Assembly (NCBI GenBank): GCA_016714935.1
Contig: JADKBU010000001.1
Location: forward strand, 186,001 to 250,000
DNA: 64,000 bases
Direction of reading: 5' to 3'
From: Candidatus Accumulibacter propinquus
GTDB taxonomy: Bacteria; Pseudomonadota; Gammaproteobacteria; Burkholderiales; Rhodocyclaceae
Below are positions 52,464 to 61,010 of this stretch, one piece after another; position 1 is the stretch's first letter; each line of letters begins with the position of its first letter. The notes beneath the pieces were generated by a model. The model was given only the letters and a program-made list of their open reading frames with translations, made no database searches and was not told where the DNA came from. Both the position numbers and the translations under genes were made by a program.

Positions 52464-53356
52464 TGAGAGCGGGGATGAATGTCTTTGCCGCGGTTTTCGT
52501 GGCCGTGCTGGTGGTGCTTGGGGCAACGATCTTTACGGTTGATCAGCGTCAATACGCGATCGTCTTCCAGCTCGGTGAGGTGCGAAGTGTCATCGAGGAG
52601 CCGGGCCTGTACCTCAAGTGGCCGCTGATCCAGAACGTTCGTTATTTCGACAAGCGGATTCTGACCCTGGATAGTGCCGAGCCGGAACGTTTCATCACTT
52701 CCGAGAAGAAGAACGTGCTGGTCGACTCATTCACCAAGTGGCGGATCATTGATCCGAAGCTGTACTACATCTCGGTGGCCGGCGACGAATCGCGTGCCAA
52801 GACGCGCCTAACGCAGACCGTGAATGCCGGCCTGCGCGAGGAGTTCGGCAAGCGCACCGTGCACGATGTGGTTTCGGGTGAGCGTGACAAGGTGATGGAG
52901 CAGATGCGCGAGAAGGCTGACCTTGACGCCCGAAAGATCGGCGTGCAGATCGTCGACGTGCGGGTCAAGCGTGTCGAGCTGCCCAATGACGTCAGTGAGT
53001 CGGTGTATCGCCGCATGGACGCGGAACGCAAGCGGGTGGCCAACGAGCTGCGCTCGCAGGGCGCAGCCGATGCCGAGAAGATTCGCGCCGACGCCGACAA
53101 GCAGCGCGAGGTGATCGTCGCCGAAGCCTATCGCGACGCACAGAAGATGAAGGGTGAGGGCGACGCCAAGGCCACTGCCATTTACGCCCAGGCCTTCGAA
53201 AGCAACGCCGAATTCTATGCCTTCTATCGCAGCCTGGAGGCCTATCGCGGCAGCTTCAAGGGCAAGACCGACGTGATCGTCGTCGAACCCAATTCGGACT
53301 TCTTCAAGTACATGAAGAGCATCGGCCGGGGTGGCGGCGACAAAGCCGGCAAATGA
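52463..53356 (+). CDS. hflC: HflC, FtsH protease modulator
   Basis: This 297-residue protein has an N-terminal signal-anchor helix (5-25) and a band-7 domain (QRQYAIVFQLGEVR, PGLYLKWPLIQNV, GIQIVDVRVKRV-like GVQIVDVRVKRVELP), with the long helix ADKQREVIVAEAYRDAQ. It pairs with HflK in the membrane. Its ATG overlaps the hflK stop by one base and it overlaps the next gene by 4 bases. Confidence 0.95.
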   Translation: MRAGMNVFAAVFVAVLVVLGATIFTVDQRQYAIVFQLGEVRSVIEEPGLYLKWPLIQNVRYFDKRILTLDSAEPERFITSEKKNVLVDSFTKWRIIDPKLYYISVAGDESRAKTRLTQTVNAGLREEFGKRTVHDVVSGERDKVMEQMREKADLDARKIGVQIVDVRVKRVELPNDVSESVYRRMDAERKRVANELRSQGAADAEKIRADADKQREVIVAEAYRDAQKMKGEGDAKATAIYAQAFESNAEFYAFYRSLEAYRGSFKGKTDVIVVEPNSDFFKYMKSIGRGGGDKAGK

Positions 53357-53538
53357 TCGATCACCTGTTGCTTGCGTTTGCCCTGATGCTGGTGCTCGAA
53401 GGGCTGTTGCCGTTCGTCGCCCCAAGCGCCTGGCGGGAGACATTCCGGCGTTTGATACGCTTTTCGGATGGGCAGATTCGTTTCATCGGCCTGACGTCGA
53501 TGTTGGTCGGGTTGGTGCTGTTGATGATTTTCCGATGA
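53353..53538 (+). CDS. DUF2065 small membrane protein (YjeT-like)
   Basis: The 61-residue protein has two membrane helices (about 4-24 and 42-60) separated by a short charged loop (ETFRRLIRFSDGQIRFIG), the typical DUF2065 layout. Its ATG overlaps the hflC stop (ATGA) and its stop overlaps hisZ the same way. Function unknown. Family members sit between hflC and purA or hisZ across proteobacteria. Confidence 0.92.
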   Translation: MIDHLLLAFALMLVLEGLLPFVAPSAWRETFRRLIRFSDGQIRFIGLTSMLVGLVLLMIFR

Positions 53539-54704
53539 ACTGGCTATTGCCCGAACACTTCGCCGATGCACTGCCCGCTGAAGCCGCAAGGATAGAGTCC
53601 CTGCGCCGCCGGTTGCTCGATCTGTTCCGGGTGCATGGCTACGAGTTGGTCATGCCACCGCTGCTCGAGTACCTCGAGTCGCTGCTTACCGGTTCCGGAC
53701 ATGACCTGAGATTGCGTACTTTCAAGCTCGTCGATCAGGTATCGGGTCGCACCCTCGGCGTGCGACCCGATATCACGCCGCAGGTTGCCCGGATCGATGC
53801 CCACCTGCTCAATCGCCAGGGGGTGACGCGACTCTGCTATAGCGGCAGCGTACTGCATACCCTGCCGGCGTCACTGACGGCGAGTCGTGAACCCATGCAG
53901 CTCGGTGCGGAGTTGTATGGGTATGCCGGAGTGGCCGCGGACGGTGAGGTCATCCGCCTGATGGCCGGCGCATTGCGTGCAGCCGGCGTGCCGGCAGCGC
54001 GTATCGACCTCGGTCATGTCGGCGTGTTTCGCGCACTGGCGGCGGCGGCAGACCTCGATGCCGAACTCGAAGGGGCGTTGCTGCTGTTGCTGCAGGGCAA
54101 GGATGTGCCGAGTCTGCGCGAGCTTTGCGCCAGGATGGACGAGCCGCTGCGCTCGGCGCTGCTGAGTTTGCCCGCGCTCTACGGCGGCGTCGAAACACTT
54201 GCAGCGGCGACGAAGGCTTTGCCCGCCTGGCCGCAGGTCACTGCCGCTTTGGAGACCTTGCGGCAGTTGCAGGCGTCGTTGCCCGATCTGCCGCTATCGT
54301 TCGACCTCGCTGACCTGCGCGGTTACCATTATCACAACGGTGTTGTTTTTGCGGCTTACTGCACTGATTTTGCGAGTGCTGTTGCACGTGGCGGGCGTTA
54401 TGACGGCGTTGGCAGAGCCTTCGGTCGCGACCGTCCAGCGACGGGCTTCTCGATGGACCTGCGGGATCTGGCAGGTCTTGCGGCCAGTGACAGGGCGCCA
54501 GGGGCGATCCTGGCGCCCTGTTCGGCAAACAGCGCCCCTCTGGCAGACACGATTGCGGTATTGCGTGCGCGGGGCGAGGTCGTCGTAGAACTCCTGCCGT
54601 CCGAAACGCATAGCGAAGGGCCGCGGTGTGACCGCCAACTGCTTGAACGTGACGGGCAGTGGCTTATTGAGGCAATCACAGGAACGGATCACAGGAATGG
54701 CTAG
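53535..54704 (+). CDS. hisZ: HisZ, ATP phosphoribosyltransferase regulatory subunit
   Basis: This 389-residue paralogue of histidyl-tRNA synthetase has LGVRPDITPQVARIDAH and MQLGAELYG (class II motif regions) and GGRYDGVGRAFGRD near the C-terminus, but lacks the anticodon-binding domain. It partners the short form of HisG in the first step of histidine synthesis. Its presence predicts a short HisG elsewhere. It starts in the DUF2065 stop codon (ATGA) and overlaps purA by 8 bases. Confidence 0.95.
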   Translation: MNWLLPEHFADALPAEAARIESLRRRLLDLFRVHGYELVMPPLLEYLESLLTGSGHDLRLRTFKLVDQVSGRTLGVRPDITPQVARIDAHLLNRQGVTRLCYSGSVLHTLPASLTASREPMQLGAELYGYAGVAADGEVIRLMAGALRAAGVPAARIDLGHVGVFRALAAAADLDAELEGALLLLLQGKDVPSLRELCARMDEPLRSALLSLPALYGGVETLAAATKALPAWPQVTAALETLRQLQASLPDLPLSFDLADLRGYHYHNGVVFAAYCTDFASAVARGGRYDGVGRAFGRDRPATGFSMDLRDLAGLAASDRAPGAILAPCSANSAPLADTIAVLRARGEVVVELLPSETHSEGPRCDRQLLERDGQWLIEAITGTDHRNG

Positions 54705-56004
54705 GAACGTCGTGGTGGTGGGCACCCAATGGGGCGATGAGGGTAAGGGCAAGATCGTAGACTGGCTGACTGATCATGCCAAGGGTGTCGTTCGTTTTCA
54801 GGGCGGTCACAATGCCGGTCACACGCTGGTGGTCGGCGACAAGGTGTACAAACTCAATCTGGTTCCCTCCGGGATCGTTCGTGAGGGAGTTGCCTGTTTC
54901 ATCGGCAACGGGGTCGTGCTGGATATTCATCATTTGATCAGCGAGATCAGGGTCCTCGAGTCGGGTGGCATCGATGTCCGCTCGCGTCTCAGGATCAGTC
55001 CGGGTTGTCCGATCATACTGCCCTACCACGCCGCCCTCGATCACGCCCGCGAGGCAGCGAAGTGCTCGGATTTGCGCATCGGCACCACCGGCAAGGGCAT
55101 CGGCCCAGCCTATGAAGACAAGGTGGCGAGGCGGGCGCTGCGCATCTATGATCTGTTCTATCCCACTCGTTTTGCCGACAAGCTGAAGGAAAACCTCGAC
55201 TACCACAACTTCGTGCTGACCCGCTATCTGGGCGCCGAAGCGGTCGATTTCGACTCTGTCCTGGCCAGGGCGATGGCCGATGCCGAAGAGATCAAACCCC
55301 TGGTGGCCGATGTTTCAGCGGCACTGCATGCGATCAATCAGGCCGGACACAGTCTGCTGTTCGAGGGGGCACAGGGCGCGCTGCTCGACATCGATCACGG
55401 CACGTACCCATTTGTCACCTCCTCGAACTGTGTCGCGGGTCAGGCCGCAGCCGGTTCGGGCATTGGTCCGGGGATGCTGCATTACGTGCTGGGAATTACC
55501 AAGGCGTACTGTACGCGCGTCGGTGGCGGACCTTTCCCGAGTGAACTCGATATCGAGACGGCAGGACTGCCGGGCTATCAGATGTCGCAAAAGGGGCGTG
55601 AATTCGGTACCGTTACCGGGCGCAAGCGTCGCTGCGGCTGGCTCGATGCGGCAGCGCTCAAGCGTTCGATCCAGATCAACGGCGTCACCGGTCTGTGCAT
55701 CACCAAGCTCGACGTACTCGATGGTTTGCCGGAGTTGAAGATCTGCAGGGCCTATCAGCTGGATGGTAAGACTATCGACCTGCTGCCGATGGGGGCCGAC
55801 GAGGTTGCCGCTTGCGAGCCGGTGCTGGAAACCTGGCCGGGTTGGGACGAGTCTACGGTCGGTGTCAGTACGATGCAGGGTTTGCCGGCAGCGGCGCGTG
55901 CTTATCTGGAGCGTATCGAGGAACTGTGCGGGATCCCCGTCGACATCGTCTCGACGGGACCAGAACGCGGAGAGACGGTAGTCCGTCGCCACCCCTTGGG
56001 GTGA
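54697..56004 (+). CDS. purA: adenylosuccinate synthetase
   Basis: This 435-residue enzyme makes adenylosuccinate from IMP and aspartate using GTP, the first step to AMP. It shows the P-loop-like GTQWGDEGKGKIVDWL, GHNAGHTLVV, GTTGKGIGPAYEDK, FEGAQGALLDIDHGTYP and GRKRRCGWLDA. The ATG after CACAGGA is chosen because it gives the canonical ARNVVVVGTQWG start. A GTG 23 codons upstream lies inside hisZ. Last gene of the hfq-purA run, followed by a hairpin. Confidence 0.96.
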   Translation: MARNVVVVGTQWGDEGKGKIVDWLTDHAKGVVRFQGGHNAGHTLVVGDKVYKLNLVPSGIVREGVACFIGNGVVLDIHHLISEIRVLESGGIDVRSRLRISPGCPIILPYHAALDHAREAAKCSDLRIGTTGKGIGPAYEDKVARRALRIYDLFYPTRFADKLKENLDYHNFVLTRYLGAEAVDFDSVLARAMADAEEIKPLVADVSAALHAINQAGHSLLFEGAQGALLDIDHGTYPFVTSSNCVAGQAAAGSGIGPGMLHYVLGITKAYCTRVGGGPFPSELDIETAGLPGYQMSQKGREFGTVTGRKRRCGWLDAAALKRSIQINGVTGLCITKLDVLDGLPELKICRAYQLDGKTIDLLPMGADEVAACEPVLETWPGWDESTVGVSTMQGLPAAARAYLERIEELCGIPVDIVSTGPERGETVVRRHPLG

Positions 56005-56085
56005 TCGGGAAAGATCCAGGTCACGCCACTGCCCGCCACGACCGGTTGGTCGCCAATAACCGTCGGGACGGCTGCGAAACGACGT

Positions 56086-56108
56086 TCAGGGCCTTCGGAG
56101 GGCCCTGA
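56086..56108 (+). terminator. hairpin after purA
   Basis: TCAGGGCC and GGCCCTGA form a perfect 8-bp stem with a 7-base loop, 81 bp after the purA stop and 72 bp before the next gene. The following bases are TCTGTCGCG, without a real T-run. It probably ends the hfq-purA transcripts, possibly inefficiently. Confidence 0.5.
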
Positions 56109-56180
56109 TCTGTCGCGCGGAGGCACCATGGGGGTTGGCGCGAAGGGTGCTGTGCGGGCTTTAACGTGGGAGGTGGACAC

Positions 56181-57209
56181 ATGGGCATTCTTGACTGGTT
56201 CAAGAACCGTCCGGCTCAGTTTGATCCGGATCGGGTTTCGGACGAATTGATTCGCGCGGCTGCAGACAAGGCGATCACCCTCACCAATCCGCGTTTGAAC
56301 GTGCTGCCGGGTTGCCAACGGCGCCTTGCGCCGGCGGTCGAGACGGCCGTCGAGTTTCTGCGCGCGATGGTCCAGTCGTTGCCCGGCGCGCGCGCGCTGT
56401 CGCCGGCAACGTGGTCCAGAGACCCCGCCTTGCGAGCGTTTTTCGTTGCTCCCACGGATATTCCTGCCGTGCTCGGACGTTCGGACAACCTGCGTACCTT
56501 GTTTGACAAGTTCCCGGAGCTGGACGAGGCTTGCCTGATCCTGGGAATGGCCTACAACGAGCAGCGCGTGTTCGGCATGGCCCTGCACGGCGACATGGTA
56601 CAGCGCGATGTGGTGCAGACCAGTGTCAGTTTCTCGGATCATCGGGCGCATATCTGCGGCCGTGACGAGTCGCGCTTGCGCCGTGTGGTGGGGACTCAGG
56701 CCTTCGAATATCTGTTGGCCCAGGCACTGGCGGAAATTGGCGAGGAACGCGTCGAAAGGCAGGAACTGGAGGGCAACCGGGCACTGATCCGGGCCCGCCT
56801 GCGCCTGCTGCAGCAACAGGGCCCGGGCTTGGGCTCGATGTTCGGCGCACCTCCGGCGGCGCGCAGCGAGCAGGCCCGGCTGGAAACGGAACTGCTCGAA
56901 AACGAGCGACAACTGGCGGCGATAGGTGGCAGCGAGTCGGCACTGGAAGCGGAGTTTGCATGCCTGACCGAGGTCCTCGGGCACCCCGAGCGTTATCTGC
57001 ACGTCGAACAGAAGCAGTTGCGGCTCAACACGATGAACGTCGTTGCCGACAAAGCAAGTACTGATCCGGCGGCAGAGGTCGATTTTGCCATCGCCAATCT
57101 GGCGGGTGCACAGGCTGTGCGGCGGGCGTTTGTGGTGGCAAGTGTCGCCCGCGGCGAAGTGCCATCGACGCCAAAAATCAATTTTGACGATGCGGCGCGA
57201 CTCCTATGA
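56181..57209 (+). CDS. conserved protein of unknown function with coiled coil
   Basis: The 342-residue product has no signal peptide or membrane helix. It begins MGILDWFKNRPAQFDPDRVS. Residues about 190-285 are rich in Glu, Gln, Arg and Leu (RARLRLLQQQ, ETELLENERQLAAIGG), suggesting a coiled-coil region. GGAGG lies 7 bases before the ATG. I recognise no catalytic motif. It stands alone between purA and the phasin-like gene, with 130 bp to the latter. Codon use resembles its neighbours, so there is no sign of transfer. Confidence 0.75.
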   Translation: MGILDWFKNRPAQFDPDRVSDELIRAAADKAITLTNPRLNVLPGCQRRLAPAVETAVEFLRAMVQSLPGARALSPATWSRDPALRAFFVAPTDIPAVLGRSDNLRTLFDKFPELDEACLILGMAYNEQRVFGMALHGDMVQRDVVQTSVSFSDHRAHICGRDESRLRRVVGTQAFEYLLAQALAEIGEERVERQELEGNRALIRARLRLLQQQGPGLGSMFGAPPAARSEQARLETELLENERQLAAIGGSESALEAEFACLTEVLGHPERYLHVEQKQLRLNTMNVVADKASTDPAAEVDFAIANLAGAQAVRRAFVVASVARGEVPSTPKINFDDAARLL

Positions 57210-57339
57210 TGCAGCCACAGCGGGATTCCCCGGTACTGGCGTTTTCGAGGATGGCTGTCGGGCGAGCAGTCGTCAGCGGCAATACACACCAAACGGACAT
57301 GTGTTCGCATGCCCGTCACATTCCCAAGGAGAATCAGGC

Positions 57340-57825
57340 ATGAATCGAGAAGAACTCCGTGACCAGTTGATGGCACCGGTCCTGCAATGGACGGCGCTGG
57401 GCCGGCAGAGCAGCGAGTTGATGACCGGCTCCCTGGCGGTCATCCATCAGCGGAGCAACCGCCTGCTGCGTGGCGCAACCCTGCGCGAAGCGCACGACTG
57501 GGCCGAAATGGGTGCCATGACCCACGAGAAGGTCACCGTTCCGCTGGAGTCGGCTGTGGCCATGGCCACAGCGCTGCAGAACGAAGCGCAGCAGTTCGTG
57601 ACCCAGACCACCGAGGCGTCATTGGCCGTCGCTGGCAGCGCGATGGCCCTGTTTGGCAGTCGCAGTGCCGACGAGTTTGGCGCCCGGCAGATGGCACTGG
57701 GCCAGGCACTGGCGAATGTCGCGTTGTGTTGGTATCAACTCTACGGACGGGCTGCCACGGTGGCGGAGCAGGGCATGCGACCGATTCTTCGTCAGGTGAA
57801 GGATAACGCTCAACGGCTGAGTTAA
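57340..57825 (+). CDS. phasin-family-like protein
   Basis: The 161-residue product is almost entirely helical with many Ala, Gln and Met residues (ATALQNEAQQFVTQTTEASL, RSADEFGARQMALGQALANV), the composition and size of granule-associated phasins that coat polyhydroxyalkanoate. No phasin motif is decisive and other helical proteins could look similar. AAGGAG lies 8 bases before the ATG. A PHA coat protein would suit a PHA-accumulating rhodocyclalean organism (inference). Confidence 0.6.
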   Translation: MNREELRDQLMAPVLQWTALGRQSSELMTGSLAVIHQRSNRLLRGATLREAHDWAEMGAMTHEKVTVPLESAVAMATALQNEAQQFVTQTTEASLAVAGSAMALFGSRSADEFGARQMALGQALANVALCWYQLYGRAATVAEQGMRPILRQVKDNAQRLS

Positions 57826-57923
57826 GCCTGGCGGTCGCCCGATGGATGGGGTGACAGGTATGTCTTTTGATCGACTTTCACCGGGCCACCGTGCGGCATT
57901 GCCGATGTATCAAACTCCGGATT

Positions 57924-57932
57924 GCTAGAATC
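57924..57932 (+). promoter_or_regulatory. extended -10 promoter candidate
   Basis: TGCTAGAAT matches an extended -10 element (TGnTATAAT with one mismatch), 33 bases upstream of the start of the exported protein at 57965. No good -35 is seen, which is usual for extended -10 promoters. Confidence 0.4.
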
Positions 57933-57964
57933 ACGCTTTTTTCAACCCTGACGAGATGCACGAC

Positions 57965-59056
57965 ATGAAACCATCCATCGCGAAGCTGTTCATCACCGCT
58001 GCCTTTTGCCTGAGCCTTGGGCCTGTTGCTGCAGCCGATCTCGATCTTGCCGGCGACATCAAGGCGCAAGCGGCAAAACTCGTCAAGGTCGAAAACCCGG
58101 AAGTCCTGCCGACGATCAAGCGTGTGGTCATTACCAGCTTCATGGTCGATTTCGTCAGCGAGTTGAAGTACAGCAAGTCGCTGAATGGTCTCGAAGCCAT
58201 GATCGGTGCGGATTCCGATGTGTCGATCAAGCTCGTTGGCAGCAGTAACGAGCAGTTCCAGTCGATCGCCGACCGTTTTTACGACCAGACCGTGGAATTG
58301 CTCAAGGCGCGTGGCATCGAGGTCGTCAGCCAGGATGACTTGACCGTCTTGCCCGAGTTTGCCGAACTCGCTGCCTCGGGGGTCACGCCGTTGCCTAGCG
58401 AGCAGGACGCCAAGGCCGGCAAGGGTCTGTTCTTCAGCGCGCACGGACTGCCGCTGCACCTGATCGACGAAACCCAGTTCATCAGCAGGATTTCTTTCGG
58501 CAAGAAGCAGGAGGACGATTTCCTGACCTTTGGTGCGCGTTTCTCCGGCGGCTTTGCGGCAGCGCAGGCGCAGCAGATCGAAAGCAGGATTGCCAGGAAG
58601 CTCGACGCGACGATCCTGAAGGTGCGCTTGACCGTGCTGGGTGGCCAACTCACCCCTGACCCGGGTTTCTGGACCAGTGGCAAGGTCACGACGCGAGCCG
58701 CTGCGAGTTTCGTAAACTTCGTGACCCGCTATGCCTTCATTGATGTGGAAGGCAACAAGGCGCGGGTATCGCTCCAGGAGACGGTGTCTACCGATGAAAT
58801 CGGCGAACTGGTGAATACCACCAGCGGCGGTACCAAGACCGTCGATACGGCGAAGAACGTGGCGCTGGTGGCACTCAACGTGGCAAGTTTTGCCGCCCGC
58901 ATCGGCGGCATGCGGACCGGCTACACCGGCGGCTTCGCTTCGACCAGCGAGTACGAGTGTCGTGTTCAGGCGGAACCCTTCGAGAAGACCCTCCTGAGCC
59001 ACCACGATGTGATTGTCCGGATGTTCGGCGAGAGGATGCAAAATCCCGGGCAGTGA
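57965..59056 (+). CDS. exported conserved protein of unknown function
   Basis: The 363-residue product begins with a clear signal peptide (MKPSIAKLFITAAFCLSL, cleavage probably after VAAA near residue 23). The mature part alternates beta and helix, with a motif-free sequence I do not recognise. It contains KRVVITSFMVDFVSEL and a C-terminal hydrophobic stretch (KNVALVALNVASFAARIGGM). It is likely periplasmic or outer-membrane-associated. An ATG three codons earlier is possible. It is convergent with the Nudix gene, 25 bp apart. Confidence 0.75.
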   Translation: MKPSIAKLFITAAFCLSLGPVAAADLDLAGDIKAQAAKLVKVENPEVLPTIKRVVITSFMVDFVSELKYSKSLNGLEAMIGADSDVSIKLVGSSNEQFQSIADRFYDQTVELLKARGIEVVSQDDLTVLPEFAELAASGVTPLPSEQDAKAGKGLFFSAHGLPLHLIDETQFISRISFGKKQEDDFLTFGARFSGGFAAAQAQQIESRIARKLDATILKVRLTVLGGQLTPDPGFWTSGKVTTRAAASFVNFVTRYAFIDVEGNKARVSLQETVSTDEIGELVNTTSGGTKTVDTAKNVALVALNVASFAARIGGMRTGYTGGFASTSEYECRVQAEPFEKTLLSHHDVIVRMFGERMQNPGQ

Positions 59057-59081
59057 ATAGCGTGGTGGCGCCCTGCGCCAC

Positions 59082-59690
59082 CTACTCGCCGGCCGACCAA
59101 CGCACGCGCAACCCTTCGCGGTGGCGCGCAAACCAGAAGAGGGCAATCAGTGGCCAGGCCGAGTCGATATCTCCCGACTCGGCGAAGGCGATCGCCTGCG
59201 TGGCCGGCAGGCACACGACACGGATATCCTCTCCCTCGTGGGCCAGGCCGTGGATGCCGCCGGTGCTGGAGCAGTCGACGCGACCCAGGTAGAGGTGCGT
59301 GCGCTGGGAGGTCTTCGCCGGGCTGGTGTAAAAAGTGCTGATCGGGAGCAGGTCGATCAGTGCGCAACCCGCCTCTTCCATTGCCTCGCGTCGTGCCACA
59401 TCCGCCGGGGTTTCGCCGGCTTCGACGAGGCCGGCGACGATCTCGAGCAGCCAGGGGCCGCGGGGATTGTCGCGGGCGCCAATCCGGAACTGCTCGATCA
59501 TCACCACCTCGTCGCGCTGCGGGTCATAGAGCAGGACGGCGGCGACATCGCTCTTCTCGATGACCTCACGCACGATCGCTGGACTCATGCCGCCGGCGAA
59601 CAGGCGATGACGCAGTCGCAGGCGCTCAAGTCGGTAGAACCCCTGGTAGCAGACCTCGCTGTCGAGAATCTCGAAATCGTTCCTGTTCAT
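59082..59690 (-). CDS. nudF: Nudix hydrolase, probable ADP-ribose pyrophosphatase
   Basis: The 202-residue protein has a complete Nudix box, from GLVEAGETPADVARREAMEE, with G, E, REAMEE and G at the expected positions. The upstream EVVMIEQFRIGARDNPRGPW segment and the insertion pattern are those of ADP-ribose pyrophosphatases of the NudF type, which cleave ADP-ribose to AMP and ribose 5-phosphate. Substrate is by family similarity. GGAGGT precedes the ATG at 59690. It is divergent from lrgA. Confidence 0.88.
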   Translation of the reverse strand: MNRNDFEILDSEVCYQGFYRLERLRLRHRLFAGGMSPAIVREVIEKSDVAAVLLYDPQRDEVVMIEQFRIGARDNPRGPWLLEIVAGLVEAGETPADVARREAMEEAGCALIDLLPISTFYTSPAKTSQRTHLYLGRVDCSSTGGIHGLAHEGEDIRVVCLPATQAIAFAESGDIDSAWPLIALFWFARHREGLRVRWSAGE

Positions 59691-59921
59691 GCCGACCTCC
59701 GTTGACTGTCGCGCCGAGTTAAAGCCGAAAATCGCTGCAGCGGCCGTCCAGGCCCTCTTGGGCGGGCGTGGTGGCCGGCGCGATGGAGAGCGGCATCGAC
59801 GATCGGCGTCGGGATAGTGATGCATACTGACGGCCAGCGCGATTCCCTGCTTCCTGCAGGGTGGGCGCCCTGGCAAGACACCACGTTACCATTGTGCCAT
59901 CCTTCGTTCGAGGAGAAGACC

Positions 59922-60272
59922 ATGATTGTTGCATTGACTCAACTGCTGGTATTGCAACTGGTCGGCGAGGTGATCGCGCGTGGGTTGAAGCTGCCGATTC
60001 CCGGTCCGGTGATCGGCATGTTGCTGCTGTTCCTGCTGCTGGCCCTGCGGCGCGGTCCCAGCCCCGAACTGCAGTCGACCAGTCAGGGGCTGCTGCAGCA
60101 TCTCTCGCTGCTGTTTGTGCCGGCCGGAACGGGGATCATTCTGCATCTGCATCGCGTCGCCGACGAATGGCTGCCACTGCTGCTTTCGCTGCTGCTCAGC
60201 ACGCTGTTGACCCTGGCAGTGACCGCCCTGGTGATGCGGTTGTGCACACGCCGTGCGGCGACCGGAGAATGA
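59922..60272 (+). CDS. lrgA: CidA/LrgA-family membrane protein
   Basis: This 116-residue holin-like protein has four hydrophobic segments and the family opening LQLVGEVIARGLKLPIPGPV. In other bacteria LrgA and CidA proteins are linked with murein hydrolase control and pyruvate or metabolite transport, but the role here is not shown. GGAG precedes the ATG. Its stop overlaps lrgB (ATGA), the normal lrgAB arrangement. Confidence 0.9.
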   Translation: MIVALTQLLVLQLVGEVIARGLKLPIPGPVIGMLLLFLLLALRRGPSPELQSTSQGLLQHLSLLFVPAGTGIILHLHRVADEWLPLLLSLLLSTLLTLAVTALVMRLCTRRAATGE

Positions 60273-60997
60273 ACGTGGTGGCGCCACAGATCAACGATCT
60301 CTGGGTATACCTGTCGACGACGCCGTTGCTTGGCCTGACGGTGACCCTGCTGGCCTATCAGGCTGCGTGGTGGGTTCATCGTCGCAGCGGCAGCAGCCCG
60401 CTCGCCAACCCGGTCATGATCGCCGTCGCGGCCCTGGTCGCCTTGCTGGCAATCTCCGGAACATCGTACCAGACCTATTTTGACGGTGCCCAGTTCGTGC
60501 ACTTTCTGCTCGGCCCGGCAACGGTAGCCCTGGCCGTGCCGCTGTACACACAGTTTCGGCGCGTGCGCGCAATGATGCTGCCGGTTATCGCTGGCCTGCT
60601 GGTCGGCAGCTTCACGGCGGCAGTTTCCGCGGTCCTGGTGGCGCGGCTGTTCGGCGCCAGCCTGGTGACGCAGCTTTCGCTGGCGCCAAAATCGGTGACC
60701 ACGCCGATTGCCATGGGGGTCGCCGAACGCATCGGCGGCATTCCTTCGCTGACGGCGGTGCTGGTGATCAGTACCGGCATTCTCGGCGCTGTCCTCGGGC
60801 GCTACCTGTTCGATGCCCTGCGCATCGACGACGCCGCGATCCGGGGTTTCGCCACGGGAGTCACCGCGCACGGCATTGGCACGGCGCGTGCGTTTCAGGA
60901 GAGCGAGCAGGCAGGAGCCTTCGCGGCACTGGCCATGGGCATGAATGGCCTGGTCACGGCGCTGCTGTTGCCGATGTTCTTGCCACTGCTGCAGTGA
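60269..60997 (+). CDS. lrgB: LrgB/CidB-family membrane protein
   Basis: This 242-residue polytopic membrane protein has the LrgB signatures FLLGPATVALAVPLY and KSVTTPIAMGVAERIGG and GTARAF near the C-terminus. It works with LrgA. It begins in the lrgA stop codon, and the Gate-domain gene starts 14 bp after its stop, so the three are probably one operon. Confidence 0.93.
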   Translation: MNVVAPQINDLWVYLSTTPLLGLTVTLLAYQAAWWVHRRSGSSPLANPVMIAVAALVALLAISGTSYQTYFDGAQFVHFLLGPATVALAVPLYTQFRRVRAMMLPVIAGLLVGSFTAAVSAVLVARLFGASLVTQLSLAPKSVTTPIAMGVAERIGGIPSLTAVLVISTGILGAVLGRYLFDALRIDDAAIRGFATGVTAHGIGTARAFQESEQAGAFAALAMGMNGLVTALLLPMFLPLLQ

Positions 60998-61010
60998 TAC
61001 CCTTCAGGTC

